NCBI RefSeq assembly: GCF_025465935.1
Contig: NZ_JANLNV010000093.1
Span: 1-38,264, forward strand
Reading direction: 5' to 3'
Source of the DNA: Pseudomonas sp. 7P_10.2_Bac1
Lineage (GTDB): Bacteria; Pseudomonadota; Gammaproteobacteria; Pseudomonadales; Pseudomonadaceae
DNA: 38,264 nt
The notes under the pieces: model-generated
The model's database searches: none
Told to the model about the DNA's origin: nothing
Seen by the model: the letters and a program-made list of their open reading frames with translations, nothing else
Position numbers and translations under genes: made by a program
In this document: piece after piece, positions 7,315 through 15,607 of the stretch
How positions within the stretch are numbered: the stretch's first letter is position 1
How the letters are laid out: each line of letters begins with the position of its first letter

Positions 7315-8570
7315 TGCAACTCCTTGGATTGCGCCCGGCGTGCAGCCACGGCGTTATGCAGAAAATCCCTGACGGCCTGCCACGATTGCTCGTTGGCCTG
7401 GGCATTGGCTGGCGGATCGCCGTCGTCGCTGTAAGTGGCGGGTATGTACGGCAGCAGTATGCTGTGCCCGGCCTGCGGGTAATCGTGTTGCGCCACCGGC
7501 CACGGGTGCTCGAACCGGGCAAGGCGCTCGCTGACCATGTGTCCGAAACGGCTGGACGGCCAGGCGGCGTCATCGCCTGCGGTGAGCAACAGCACCGGCC
7601 CGCGAATGCGCTCTACGGCGATCCGCGCCCGCTCCACGGCATCTTCGTCTAGCAACGCTGTGTTCATCGACACGGCATTGCGCTGCCCGGCGTCACGAGC
7701 GGCCCACGAAGCATGCCGGTTGTGGTTCCACAGGTGCACCAAAGGCTCACCGCGATACAGCCAGGCCGGGCCATCACGGCCAACAGCCGGATCGGCCGCC
7801 GCTTGCCCACCATGCACCAGCGCACTGGGCACGTAACCGATCACAGCGCTCACCGAATCGGGGAACAGGCTGCCCAGCAACAGCACCAGTTCACCGCCGC
7901 GCGACTGCCCACTGAGGGCAATGAAGTCATGGGCCGGCGCCAGTTCGCGGCGCATCCAGGCCAGGCCCTGCTGGAAATATTCCAGCGGCGTGTTGGAGAT
8001 GTAGTCCGACAAGCCCGGCGCCTTGAAATAGCCCAGCGCCAATGCGCTGTAGCCGCGCGAGGCATAGAGCGCGGCGCGGGCTTCGTTGATCCCGCCGCCC
8101 GAACCGTTGAGCACCATCACGGCCGGGTGCGGGCCTGCGCCGGCTGGCTGAAACAGGGTACCGACCAATCCGTCCTCACGGATGTCACGGCGGCTGACCC
8201 CGGGAGCAGCAAGACGCTGGATCAGGGTTATGTCTTGGTCACTGCCTTGCAGCAAAATGCGGGTCTGCAACGGCTCCAGCACCGCCTCTGGGAACACCGC
8301 CGAACTGCGCCCCTGTTCGGGCCGTTGACTCCACAACAGGCCCATGGCCGAGACGCCCGCGTAATCGCCTGCCACCGGCGCGTCCAGTGTCAGGTCAACC
8401 CGCCCCTGCGCATTGGCGATATAGGTCGCAGAACTGCACCAGCGCACGCCGTCGCCGCGCAGGGTTTGGCTTTTCAGGGTCACTCGCGCGCCCGCTGGCA
8501 TGCCTTCGACGACGATGTGCCGTGGCTCATCGAGCAAACCGTCTACCGGGGTGATATGCAGCTGCGCCAT
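7311..8570 (-). CDS. Acyl-CoA thioesterase / BAAT-family alpha/beta hydrolase
   Basis: The 419-aa protein has an N-terminal beta-sandwich domain (about 1-125) as in acyl-CoA thioester hydrolases and bile-acid-CoA:amino-acid N-acyltransferases. A C-terminal alpha/beta hydrolase domain follows, with nucleophile Ser223 in SGQSRGGE, an acidic residue in TAGDDAAWPSS (333/334) and His369 in AGHSILLPY. Serine rather than cysteine at the nucleophile position favours hydrolysis over acyl transfer. It is embedded in the uptake/oxidation operon. Its ATG overlaps the stop of the binding-protein gene by one base (TAATG), and its own stop overlaps the CMD gene. It may cleave an ester or thioester bond in the imported compound. 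Confidence 0.85.
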   Translation of the reverse strand: MAQLHITPVDGLLDEPRHIVVEGMPAGARVTLKSQTLRGDGVRWCSSATYIANAQGRVDLTLDAPVAGDYAGVSAMGLLWSQRPEQGRSSAVFPEAVLEPLQTRILLQGSDQDITLIQRLAAPGVSRRDIREDGLVGTLFQPAGAGPHPAVMVLNGSGGGINEARAALYASRGYSALALGYFKAPGLSDYISNTPLEYFQQGLAWMRRELAPAHDFIALSGQSRGGELVLLLGSLFPDSVSAVIGYVPSALVHGGQAAADPAVGRDGPAWLYRGEPLVHLWNHNRHASWAARDAGQRNAVSMNTALLDEDAVERARIAVERIRGPVLLLTAGDDAAWPSSRFGHMVSERLARFEHPWPVAQHDYPQAGHSILLPYIPATYSDDGDPPANAQANEQSWQAVRDFLHNAVAARRAQSKELQ

Positions 8571-10138
8571 TACTTTTTTTCCTCGGTGACCATCAGCGCC
8601 GTGGTGCGGTCACTGAGCCATGGATCAACCCGCAGGCCTTTACGCGCGGCCCAGATGTTCTGGTAATGGAACAGCGGCAACACGCCCACGTCGTCGGTCA
8701 CCTGTTTCACCGACTCGCGCAAAATAGCCTCGCGCTTGCTGTCGTCAAACTCGGCAGAAGCCTGTTGCAGCGCCTGATCAACCAACGGGTTGCTATAGCG
8801 CCCCCAGTTCGAAGAGCCCAGGCCCTTGCTCGGGTCGGCCGTGGCCAGCACATTGGCCAATCCGTAACTCGCCTCGCCGGTGCCGTTGCCCCAGGCGATC
8901 ACCGTGACGGCGTATTCGTTTTTGTTGGCGCGGCTGGCGTACACCGACCAAGGCACTACTTGCAGGTCCACCTTGACCCCGATGCGCGCCCAGAACTGCG
9001 CCACGGCCTGCAAGGTCTCCGGGGCCAACGGGTAGCGATCACCCGGCACATGCACGGTCAACTGGAAGCCGTCGGGATAGCCCGCTTCGGCCAGCAGTTT
9101 TTTCGCTTGCGCCGGGTCATTGACGATGTCTTTGACCGCCGGGTTGTAACCGAAGGTGTTGGCCGGCATCCACTGGTTGGCCTGGGTCACGCTGTTTTGC
9201 AGGATCCGCTCAACAATCGCCTTGCGGTTGATCGCCATAGACAGCGCCTGGCGGACCCGAACGTCACGCAACGGGTTTTCCGCCAGCGGCTTGCCCTGAT
9301 TGTCACGAATAAACTCGTTGGGCCCCGGGCGGAAACTCGGCTGGATCAATAATGCACGCAGACCGGGGTAAGCGAAGACGCTGACACTGGGCGTCGCCCG
9401 CAGTTTTTTCACGTCCGAGGGCGAGACTTTGTCGATCACGTCCACGTCCCCTGCCAACAGCGCCGCCGTACGACTCGCCGGGTTGGCGATGTAGCGATAA
9501 TCCACCGTGTCCCATGTTGCTGACTTGCCCCAGTAATCGGCATTGCGCTCAAACAGGGTGCGGTCGCCAGGAGCGTTCGAGACCAGCCGATACGGCCCGG
9601 TACCGATCATCGCCTTGCCGCTGTTGTAGTCCTCGGTACGCGATTGCTCACCGACATGGCGACTGACGATGTAAATCGAATCGATGTTCTGCAACAGCAG
9701 CGGGTTGGGCTCTGAGGTCTTGACCCGCAGCGTGTACGGATCCGGCGCGCTCACCGACTCGACGGTACGCAACGAACTGGAGTACGGCGCTACGCTGCCC
9801 GGGACATTGCGCGCCCGCTGCAGGGAAAACACCAGGTCATCGGCGGTCAGTGGTTGGCCATCCTGCCACTTCACGCCCTTGCGCAGGTAGAACTCCCACG
9901 TGGTGGCATCGATGTTTTTCCAGCTCTCAGCCAGCCCCGGCAGGGTCTTGTCGTCCCGGCGCTCCAGCAATGACTCAAACACATGCAAGGCCAGCGAGCG
10001 ATCACCGGCGTGGTTGTTCAATTGCGGATCAAGCGACGACACTGGGTCGGCGTAAGCAATGCGCAAGGGCTGGGCACTCGCCCCCGCCGCGCTGGTCAAC
10101 AGTGCAGCGGTCAGTAACGTAAGCAGCAGCGGTTTCAT
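8570..10138 (-). CDS. ABC transporter periplasmic substrate-binding protein (SBP_bac_5, Dpp/Opp type)
   Basis: About 522 aa. From the ATG at 10138 a signal peptide runs MKPLLLTLLTAALLTSAAG then ASA before QPLRIAYADP. The body has family features: SLDPQLNNHAGD, LTADDLVFSLQRA, and GTGPYRLVSN. Binding proteins of this class take peptides, nickel complexes, opines, glutathione and other compounds. I recall a TIGRFAM binding-protein group (KPN_01854 family) that occurs in similar clusters, which I could not verify. A TTG at 10159 would extend the frame into the previous gene, so 10138 is preferred. It works with the two permeases and two ATPases encoded just upstream. Confidence 0.9.
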   Translation of the reverse strand: MKPLLLTLLTAALLTSAAGASAQPLRIAYADPVSSLDPQLNNHAGDRSLALHVFESLLERRDDKTLPGLAESWKNIDATTWEFYLRKGVKWQDGQPLTADDLVFSLQRARNVPGSVAPYSSSLRTVESVSAPDPYTLRVKTSEPNPLLLQNIDSIYIVSRHVGEQSRTEDYNSGKAMIGTGPYRLVSNAPGDRTLFERNADYWGKSATWDTVDYRYIANPASRTAALLAGDVDVIDKVSPSDVKKLRATPSVSVFAYPGLRALLIQPSFRPGPNEFIRDNQGKPLAENPLRDVRVRQALSMAINRKAIVERILQNSVTQANQWMPANTFGYNPAVKDIVNDPAQAKKLLAEAGYPDGFQLTVHVPGDRYPLAPETLQAVAQFWARIGVKVDLQVVPWSVYASRANKNEYAVTVIAWGNGTGEASYGLANVLATADPSKGLGSSNWGRYSNPLVDQALQQASAEFDDSKREAILRESVKQVTDDVGVLPLFHYQNIWAARKGLRVDPWLSDRTTALMVTEEKK

Positions 10139-10155
10139 GGCATGTATCCGAAGGT

Positions 10156-11142
10156 TCAAGAAACAAGGTTGAGATGGCAGGCACTGACATGCCCCGGCGC
10201 CACTTCCCGCAGCGTCGGCGCCTGCTCACGGCATCGCGGCGTGGCGTGCGGGCAGCGCGGATGAAAGTGGCAACCGGATGGCGGGTTCAGTGGGCTCGGC
10301 ATTTCGCCGCGAATGGCCTGATATTGGCTGCGCCGCAGTTCAAACCGCGGAATCTGCGCCAGCAAGGCCTGGGTGTAAGGGTGGTTGGCGCGACTGAACA
10401 AGTCGTCCACCGTGGCCGACTCCACCACTCGCCCCAGGTACATCACCACCACCCGGTCACACAGATGCTCGACCACGCCCAGGTCATGGCTGATAAACAG
10501 GTAGGTCAGGCCCAGTTGCTCGCGCAGGTCCATAAACAAGTTAAGGATCTGCGCCTGGATCGACACGTCCAGCGCCGCCACCGACTCATCGCACACCAGC
10601 AACTCGGGCTGCACCGCCAAGGCCCGGGCAATGCCGATGCGCTGACGCTGGCCGCCACTGAACTGATGCGGGTAACGCTGGCGCAACTCCGGACTTAACC
10701 CGGCACGGCGTAACTGCGCACTGACGTAATCGTCAAAGTCGCTGCGGCTGGTCAGGCCCTGCCTCAAGGCGCCTTCACCGACAATCCGGTCAACCCGCAG
10801 GCGCGGGTTGAGGCTGGCGTAAGGGTCCTGAAAGATCATTTGCACCTTGAGCCGCTCACCTGCACTTAAGGATTCATAGGGCTGGCCGGCGACCTTGACA
10901 CTGCCGCTGGAGGCCGACAGCAAACCCGCGACCATGCGCCCCAAAGTCGACTTGCCGCAGCCTGACTCCCCCACCAGCCCCACCACTTCGCCCCGGGCGA
11001 TACGCAGGTCAACATTGTCCACAGCCCGGGTCAAAGGCCGTGGCTGGCTCAGGCCCAGACGTTGCAGCAGGCCACCAGGCGCCTGACCAAACTGCTTGCT
11101 GACCTGGCGAAGTTCGATCAAAGGCACGGATTCATTGCCCAT
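10156..11142 (-). CDS. ABC transporter ATP-binding protein, Dpp/Opp type (DppF-like)
   Basis: About 328 aa. It has Walker A GESGCGKST (residues 58-66), the signature FSGGQRQRIGIARAL, and Walker B LLVCDESVAALD, then the oligopeptide-ABC C-terminal extension ending in CHFHPRCPHATPRC, with Cys residues typical of DppD/DppF. The ATG at 11142 has GGAG 6 nt upstream and overlaps the preceding ATPase gene by 11 nt; upstream in-frame ATGs lack such a site. It is the second nucleotide-binding subunit of the importer. Confidence 0.92.
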   Translation of the reverse strand: MGNESVPLIELRQVSKQFGQAPGGLLQRLGLSQPRPLTRAVDNVDLRIARGEVVGLVGESGCGKSTLGRMVAGLLSASSGSVKVAGQPYESLSAGERLKVQMIFQDPYASLNPRLRVDRIVGEGALRQGLTSRSDFDDYVSAQLRRAGLSPELRQRYPHQFSGGQRQRIGIARALAVQPELLVCDESVAALDVSIQAQILNLFMDLREQLGLTYLFISHDLGVVEHLCDRVVVMYLGRVVESATVDDLFSRANHPYTQALLAQIPRFELRRSQYQAIRGEMPSPLNPPSGCHFHPRCPHATPRCREQAPTLREVAPGHVSACHLNLVS

Positions 11143-12145
11143 GGGCAGCTCCAGCTTCATAGACGGCGGGATGGAAGCAGCGCAGGCTGCGTCCCGGTTC
11201 AATTTCAACGGCGGGCGGCAATTCATTGCATGCGCTGCTGGCCCTGCTGCAGCGTTGGGCAAAGGCGCAACCGACAGGCATCGACAGCAGGTTCGGGGCC
11301 ATGCCCGGGATCTGCCGCAAGCGCTGCCCGCGCTGATTTCGGCTCGGCAAGCTGTCGATCAGGCCTTGGGTATACGGGTGCAGTGGTCGGTCGAGCACGG
11401 CGTCGACACGGCCCTGCTCGACAATGCGCCCGGCATACATCACCGCCACTTCATCGGCCAACCCGGCCACCACCGACAAGTCATGGGTGATCCAGATCAG
11501 CGACGTGCCCTGCTCGCGTACCAGCTTCTGCACTTCGCCCAGGATCTGCGCCTGAATCGTCACATCCAGCGCCGTGGTGGGTTCGTCGGCGATGATCAGG
11601 TCCGGACGGTGCAACAGCGCTATCGCAATGGCGACCCGTTGGCGCATACCGCCAGACAACTGATGCGGGTAGGCGCGCAGGCGCTCTTCGGGACTGGCGA
11701 TGCCCATCGACGCCAGGGTTTCACACGCGTGCCGACGCGCCTCGCGACGGCTCATCGGGCTGTGGGCGCGCACCGCTTCAATCATTTGTGCATCGATACG
11801 CAGCACCGGATTAAGGGTCATCATCGGGTCTTGAAAAATCATCGCGATCCGGTTGCCCTGCAAACGGCGCAGCTCTTTGGCCGACAACCGGGTCAGGTCG
11901 CGCCCCTGAAAAATGATCTGGCCGCCGCTGATTCGCCCCGGTGCATCCACCAGCCCGAGGATGGAAAACCCGGTCACCGACTTGCCCGAGCCCGACTCCC
12001 CCACCAGCCCCAGAATCTGCCCCGGCTGCAAGCGCAAAGACACCTCGCGCACGGCTGGCAACACACCGTCACGGGTATGAAACGACGTCGACAGGTTGCG
12101 CACCTCTAGGGTCGCGGGGCGCACGTCTTGCTCAAGTGCATTCAT
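11132..12145 (-). CDS. ABC transporter ATP-binding protein, Dpp/Opp type (DppD-like)
   Basis: About 337 aa. It has Walker A GESGSGKS, the signature LSGGMRQRVAIAIAL, and Walker B LIIADEPTTALD, followed by the H-loop region IWITHDLSVVAGLAD. The C-terminus has GCAFAQRCSRASSAC, as in DppD. The ATG at 12145 overlaps the stop of the permease gene (ATGA) and has GAGG upstream, so longer starts are unlikely. It pairs with the DppF-like ATPase. Confidence 0.92.
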   Translation of the reverse strand: MNALEQDVRPATLEVRNLSTSFHTRDGVLPAVREVSLRLQPGQILGLVGESGSGKSVTGFSILGLVDAPGRISGGQIIFQGRDLTRLSAKELRRLQGNRIAMIFQDPMMTLNPVLRIDAQMIEAVRAHSPMSRREARRHACETLASMGIASPEERLRAYPHQLSGGMRQRVAIAIALLHRPDLIIADEPTTALDVTIQAQILGEVQKLVREQGTSLIWITHDLSVVAGLADEVAVMYAGRIVEQGRVDAVLDRPLHPYTQGLIDSLPSRNQRGQRLRQIPGMAPNLLSMPVGCAFAQRCSRASSACNELPPAVEIEPGRSLRCFHPAVYEAGAAHGQ

Positions 12146-13053
12146 CGTTGCAGCCTCGGGTTGAGTACATCGCGCAGACGGTCGCCCACCAGGTTGATTG
12201 CGACGATGGTCAAGAGCAGTGCCAGGCCGGGGAACACGCTGATCCAATATTCGTCGCCGAGCATGAATTGAAAGCCGTTGGCGATCAGCAGGCCCAGCGA
12301 CGGCTCGGTAATCGGCACGCCGAGGCCGAGAAACGACAGGGTCGCTTCCAGAGTGATGGCGCGGGCGATCTGCAAGGCGCCGATCACAATCAGCGGCGGC
12401 AGGCAGTTAGGCAGGATGTGCCCCACCAGAATCCGCCAGCGGCTAATGCCCTGCCCGCGCGCAGCCTCAACGTACTCGCGGCGGCTTTCTACCAGCGCCT
12501 GCCCCCGCGCCGTGCGGGCGTAATACGCCCACTCCAGTAGCACCAGAGTCAGCATCACGTTGCCCACGCCCTTGCCCAGCCAGGCGAGGATCATCAGCGC
12601 CATCAAAATCCCGGGGAATGACAGCAGCAGGTCCACCAGACGCATGATCAAGGCATCGACCCAGCCCCCGGCATACGCCGAAACCAGCCCGAGCACAGTG
12701 CCGACCACCGCAGCGATCAACGCCGAGCCCACGCCCACCAGTAAACTGATGCGCAAGCCATAGACAATCGCCGAGTACAGGTCGCGGCCCTGCCCGTCCG
12801 AGCCCAGCCAATAGGTGTAATCGCCTTCTTCGCTGTGCGAGCCAGGCGGCAGGCGCGCGTCGAGCACGTCCAGTTGCATCAGGTCGTAGGGATTCTGCGC
12901 AGTGATCCAGGGAGCCAAGAGCGCAGCCAGCGTGATCGACAGCAGCATCAGCAGGCCAATCATTGCCAACGGAGAACGCATAAAATCCAGCGCGCCGCGT
13001 TGCCACAGCGATTCAACGCGCAACAGACGCGGCGGGTTTTGCATTGCGGTCAT
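12142..13053 (-). CDS. ABC transporter permease, Dpp/Opp type (DppC-like)
   Basis: The 303-aa protein has about six membrane segments and the binding-protein-dependent permease (EAA) loop EYVEAARGQGISRWRILVGHILPN, read here in two parts: EYVEAARGQG then RILVGHILPN. The N-terminal region WLGSDGQGRDLYS matches the DppC/OppC conserved GTDxxGRD block. The start overlaps the DppB-like stop by 4 nt (ATGA). It forms the inner-membrane channel with the DppB-like protein. Confidence 0.92.
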   Translation of the reverse strand: MTAMQNPPRLLRVESLWQRGALDFMRSPLAMIGLLMLLSITLAALLAPWITAQNPYDLMQLDVLDARLPPGSHSEEGDYTYWLGSDGQGRDLYSAIVYGLRISLLVGVGSALIAAVVGTVLGLVSAYAGGWVDALIMRLVDLLLSFPGILMALMILAWLGKGVGNVMLTLVLLEWAYYARTARGQALVESRREYVEAARGQGISRWRILVGHILPNCLPPLIVIGALQIARAITLEATLSFLGLGVPITEPSLGLLIANGFQFMLGDEYWISVFPGLALLLTIVAINLVGDRLRDVLNPRLQR

Positions 13054-14024
13054 TGCGCACCTTCCAGACGGACACGCGGGTCCAACAAGCGATACAACAC
13101 GTCCACCAGCAGATTGAGGGTCACAAAGATCACCACCACGACCAGCAGATACGCCACCACCACCGGCCGGTCGAGGCTGTTGATGCTGTCCAGGATCAAC
13201 TTGCCGGCACCGGGCCAGGCAAAGATGCTTTCAGTCACGACCGCGTAAGCAATGGTGGAGCCCAACTCCAGCCCAAGCACGGTGACGAGAGGAATCAAGG
13301 TATTGCGCAGCACGTGCATCACAATCACCCGCTTGGGCGACAGGCCCTTGGCGCGGGCGAATTTGACGAAGTCTTGCGGTAGGATTTCGCGCACCCCGGC
13401 GCGGGTCAGGCGCAGCACCAGCGAGACTTTGAACAGTGCCAGGTTCAGTGCGGGCAGCAGCAAATGCTGCCAGCCATCAAGGGTCAGCCATGACCACTGA
13501 ATGCCAAACAACTCGCGTGTCTCGCCCCGGCCACTGGCGGGCAGCCAGCCCAGATGCACCGAGAACAGCAGAATCAGCATCAAGGCGACCCAGAAGGCCG
13601 GTAATGAAAACCCGATAATGCTGCCCGCCATCATCATCCGCGCCGCTTTGCTGTCCGGGTACAACCCGGCAAACAGCCCCAGCGGAACGCCGATGACGAT
13701 GGCCATCAACAAGGCGCTGAACGCCAGTTCAAAGGTGGCGGGCAGGCGCTGAAAGATCAGTTGCAGGGCGTCTTCGTGATAGACATAACTCTTGCCCAGA
13801 TGGCCGTGCAAAATCCCGCTGAGAAAATTCAGGTATTGCTGCCACAACGGCTGATCCAGCCCCAGCCGTGCAATCGCTTGCAAGCGCTCGGCCTGATTGA
13901 GGTCTTCACCGATCAAAATATCCACTGGGTTGCCGATGGCATTGAGCCCGACGAACACAATCAGGGTCATCAGCAACATCACCAGCAAGGCTTGCCCCAG
14001 CCGTCGCAACAGCCAGGCGGTCAT
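13050..14024 (-). CDS. ABC transporter permease, Dpp/Opp type (DppB-like)
   Basis: About 324 aa. The N-terminal MTAWLLRRLGQALLVML and the six predicted membrane segments fit the DppB/OppB family, with the EAA loop around FVKFARAKGLSPKRVI. The ATG at 14024 overlaps the stop of the flavin monooxygenase (ATGA) and has GGAGG a few bases upstream. A longer frame to 14063 would run into the upstream gene and is rejected. Confidence 0.92.
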   Translation of the reverse strand: MTAWLLRRLGQALLVMLLMTLIVFVGLNAIGNPVDILIGEDLNQAERLQAIARLGLDQPLWQQYLNFLSGILHGHLGKSYVYHEDALQLIFQRLPATFELAFSALLMAIVIGVPLGLFAGLYPDSKAARMMMAGSIIGFSLPAFWVALMLILLFSVHLGWLPASGRGETRELFGIQWSWLTLDGWQHLLLPALNLALFKVSLVLRLTRAGVREILPQDFVKFARAKGLSPKRVIVMHVLRNTLIPLVTVLGLELGSTIAYAVVTESIFAWPGAGKLILDSINSLDRPVVVAYLLVVVVIFVTLNLLVDVLYRLLDPRVRLEGAQ

Positions 14025-15505
14025 GGGCGCAACTCCTCCGCACGCAGGCGTCCCGGCTGCCATTCATCACCCTTCAACTCGGGTTCGGCGTAGGCTTGCA
14101 TCGCCTCGAAATGCAGCTCGATATCGTCATTGAATAATTGCCCGGCCAGCCCTTGGGCCATGCGTTTGGCGCCTTCGCTGATGGCCGGAATGTCACCGGA
14201 AACCCCGCCGTATGTGAGCGCTGCCGGGTAACTGAAGCAATGCACGCGGTCCAGCCCCGGGCAGGTGCCAGGAACACGCTCCAGAAATTCGAATAAAGGC
14301 CCCAGGTCGGGCAACTGCGACAGTTCTTGATCTTCTTGCCCGGCCGCAGGCTGGTAGCGATCGCTCCACAGCTTGATGTGGGGTGCAAACGGCGAAAACT
14401 CCGGGCGCAGCTCCCAGTTGCTGCGAAAGCCGGTGGCGAACACCAGAAAGTCGTAGTTCAGGCGCGCTGTCGGGGTCTGTAGCAACAGGCTGCCATCGGC
14501 CTGCACCGCCACCGATTCAACTGGGCTGCCAAGCAGAAACCGCGCATTGGCATGCCGTGATACGCGCAAGGTGCTGCCCTGTGGCGGCGGCACCTGTTGC
14601 AGATTGAGGTAGTGACGGATGTTCCATTTCCAGTTATCGGGCAAGCGCCAGTAGCCGTGGGTCATGCCAGGGCTGCCCGCCCCTTTGCCTTTGTTGATGC
14701 GCGGCAAGTCCTTGCGTCGGATCAGCACATCCACCGACTGCGCGCCCGCCTCCAGTGCAGTACCCGCTGCATCCATGGCCGAGGCGCCGCCGCCGATCAC
14801 CGCCACGCGCTTACCGACAAACCAGTGGTCTTGCAAACCATCGGCCGAGTGCGCCCAGTATTCACGGGGCAGCGCGTCAGCCACCGGCGGCACCCAAGGC
14901 CCGCCCAGACCGTCGCGCCCGGTGGCCAGCACTACATGCCGGGCCGACACGCTCAGGGTTTGCCCGTCGGCATCGATGCTCAACTCGACGCGGCAGTCCG
15001 CCATGGGTTGAACCCGCGTCACGCGGTGACGGTTGCGCACATCCAGACGCAGCACCTGCCGATACCAACGCAAGTACTGGGCCCATTGCAGGCGCGGAAT
15101 CTTGTCCAGTTGCTCCCAGGCGGCCAGGCCGAACTGAGCTTCAAACCAGGCCCGAAAGGTCAAGGCTGGCAAGCCCAGCGCCGGGCCGCTCAATTGCTTG
15201 GGCGAGCGCAGGGTCTGCATCCGTGCCGTGGTCGCCCACGGCCCTTCAAAGCCTTCCTCGGACTGATCAAACACCACCGCCTTGACCCCCAGATGGCGCA
15301 ACTCGGTTGCCAACGCCAACCCGGCCATCCCCCCACCGATCACGGCCACTTCAAGCAACAACTGGCCTTGCTGGTGACGCGGCTTGACCCATGGCTGAGC
15401 CGGTAAATCGAGCCACTGCAAATCCTCGCGCAGGCGCGCTTCGAGGGCTGGCAGGCCAATGGGTGCGTTGGTGTGGGGCATTGTTGGTATCTCTAGTAAG
15501 GTCAT
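14021..15505 (-). CDS. FAD/NAD(P)H-dependent monooxygenase-like flavoprotein
   Basis: The 494-aa protein has two Rossmann motifs, VAVIGGGMAGLALATELR (about residues 53-70, FAD) and VAVIGGGASAMDAAG (about 229-243, NADPH), plus the ATGFRSNWELRP segment typical of flavin monooxygenase and SidA/TrkA-like enzymes. The Baeyer-Villiger fingerprint is not evident. It would hydroxylate or oxidise a small molecule in the cytoplasm. It is the first gene of the nine-gene overlapping operon that continues with the ABC importer, which suggests the imported compound is its substrate. ATG at 15505 or at 15481 could be used; neither ribosome site is strong. Confidence 0.85.
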   Translation of the reverse strand: MTLLEIPTMPHTNAPIGLPALEARLREDLQWLDLPAQPWVKPRHQQGQLLLEVAVIGGGMAGLALATELRHLGVKAVVFDQSEEGFEGPWATTARMQTLRSPKQLSGPALGLPALTFRAWFEAQFGLAAWEQLDKIPRLQWAQYLRWYRQVLRLDVRNRHRVTRVQPMADCRVELSIDADGQTLSVSARHVVLATGRDGLGGPWVPPVADALPREYWAHSADGLQDHWFVGKRVAVIGGGASAMDAAGTALEAGAQSVDVLIRRKDLPRINKGKGAGSPGMTHGYWRLPDNWKWNIRHYLNLQQVPPPQGSTLRVSRHANARFLLGSPVESVAVQADGSLLLQTPTARLNYDFLVFATGFRSNWELRPEFSPFAPHIKLWSDRYQPAAGQEDQELSQLPDLGPLFEFLERVPGTCPGLDRVHCFSYPAALTYGGVSGDIPAISEGAKRMAQGLAGQLFNDDIELHFEAMQAYAEPELKGDEWQPGRLRAEELRP

Positions 15506-15521
15506 GAACGCTTCGCAGGCG

Positions 15522-15572
15522 CTGCCACAGGCTGAGGTCTTCTGATCGTTGAAAGATTGCAGCCTGTGGCAG
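15522..15572. repeat. REP-type inverted repeat
   Basis: CTGCCACAGGCTG at 15522-15534 and its exact reverse complement at 15560-15572 enclose 25 nt. The half-element GCTGCCGCAGGCTGCAATC near the right window edge (about 38235) is of the same type. It lies in the 102-nt gap between the TonB-dependent receptor and the flavin monooxygenase and may partly end receptor transcription. Confidence 0.65.
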
Positions 15573-15607
15573 TTCCTATGAAGAGCGGGCCAGGCTTTGG
15601 CCCCGGT

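Noticed and set aside
7713..8666. 317-codon plus-strand frame over the BAAT-type gene
   Set aside because: Arg/His/Gln-rich composition typical of the antisense of a high-GC gene; no domain and no ribosome site.
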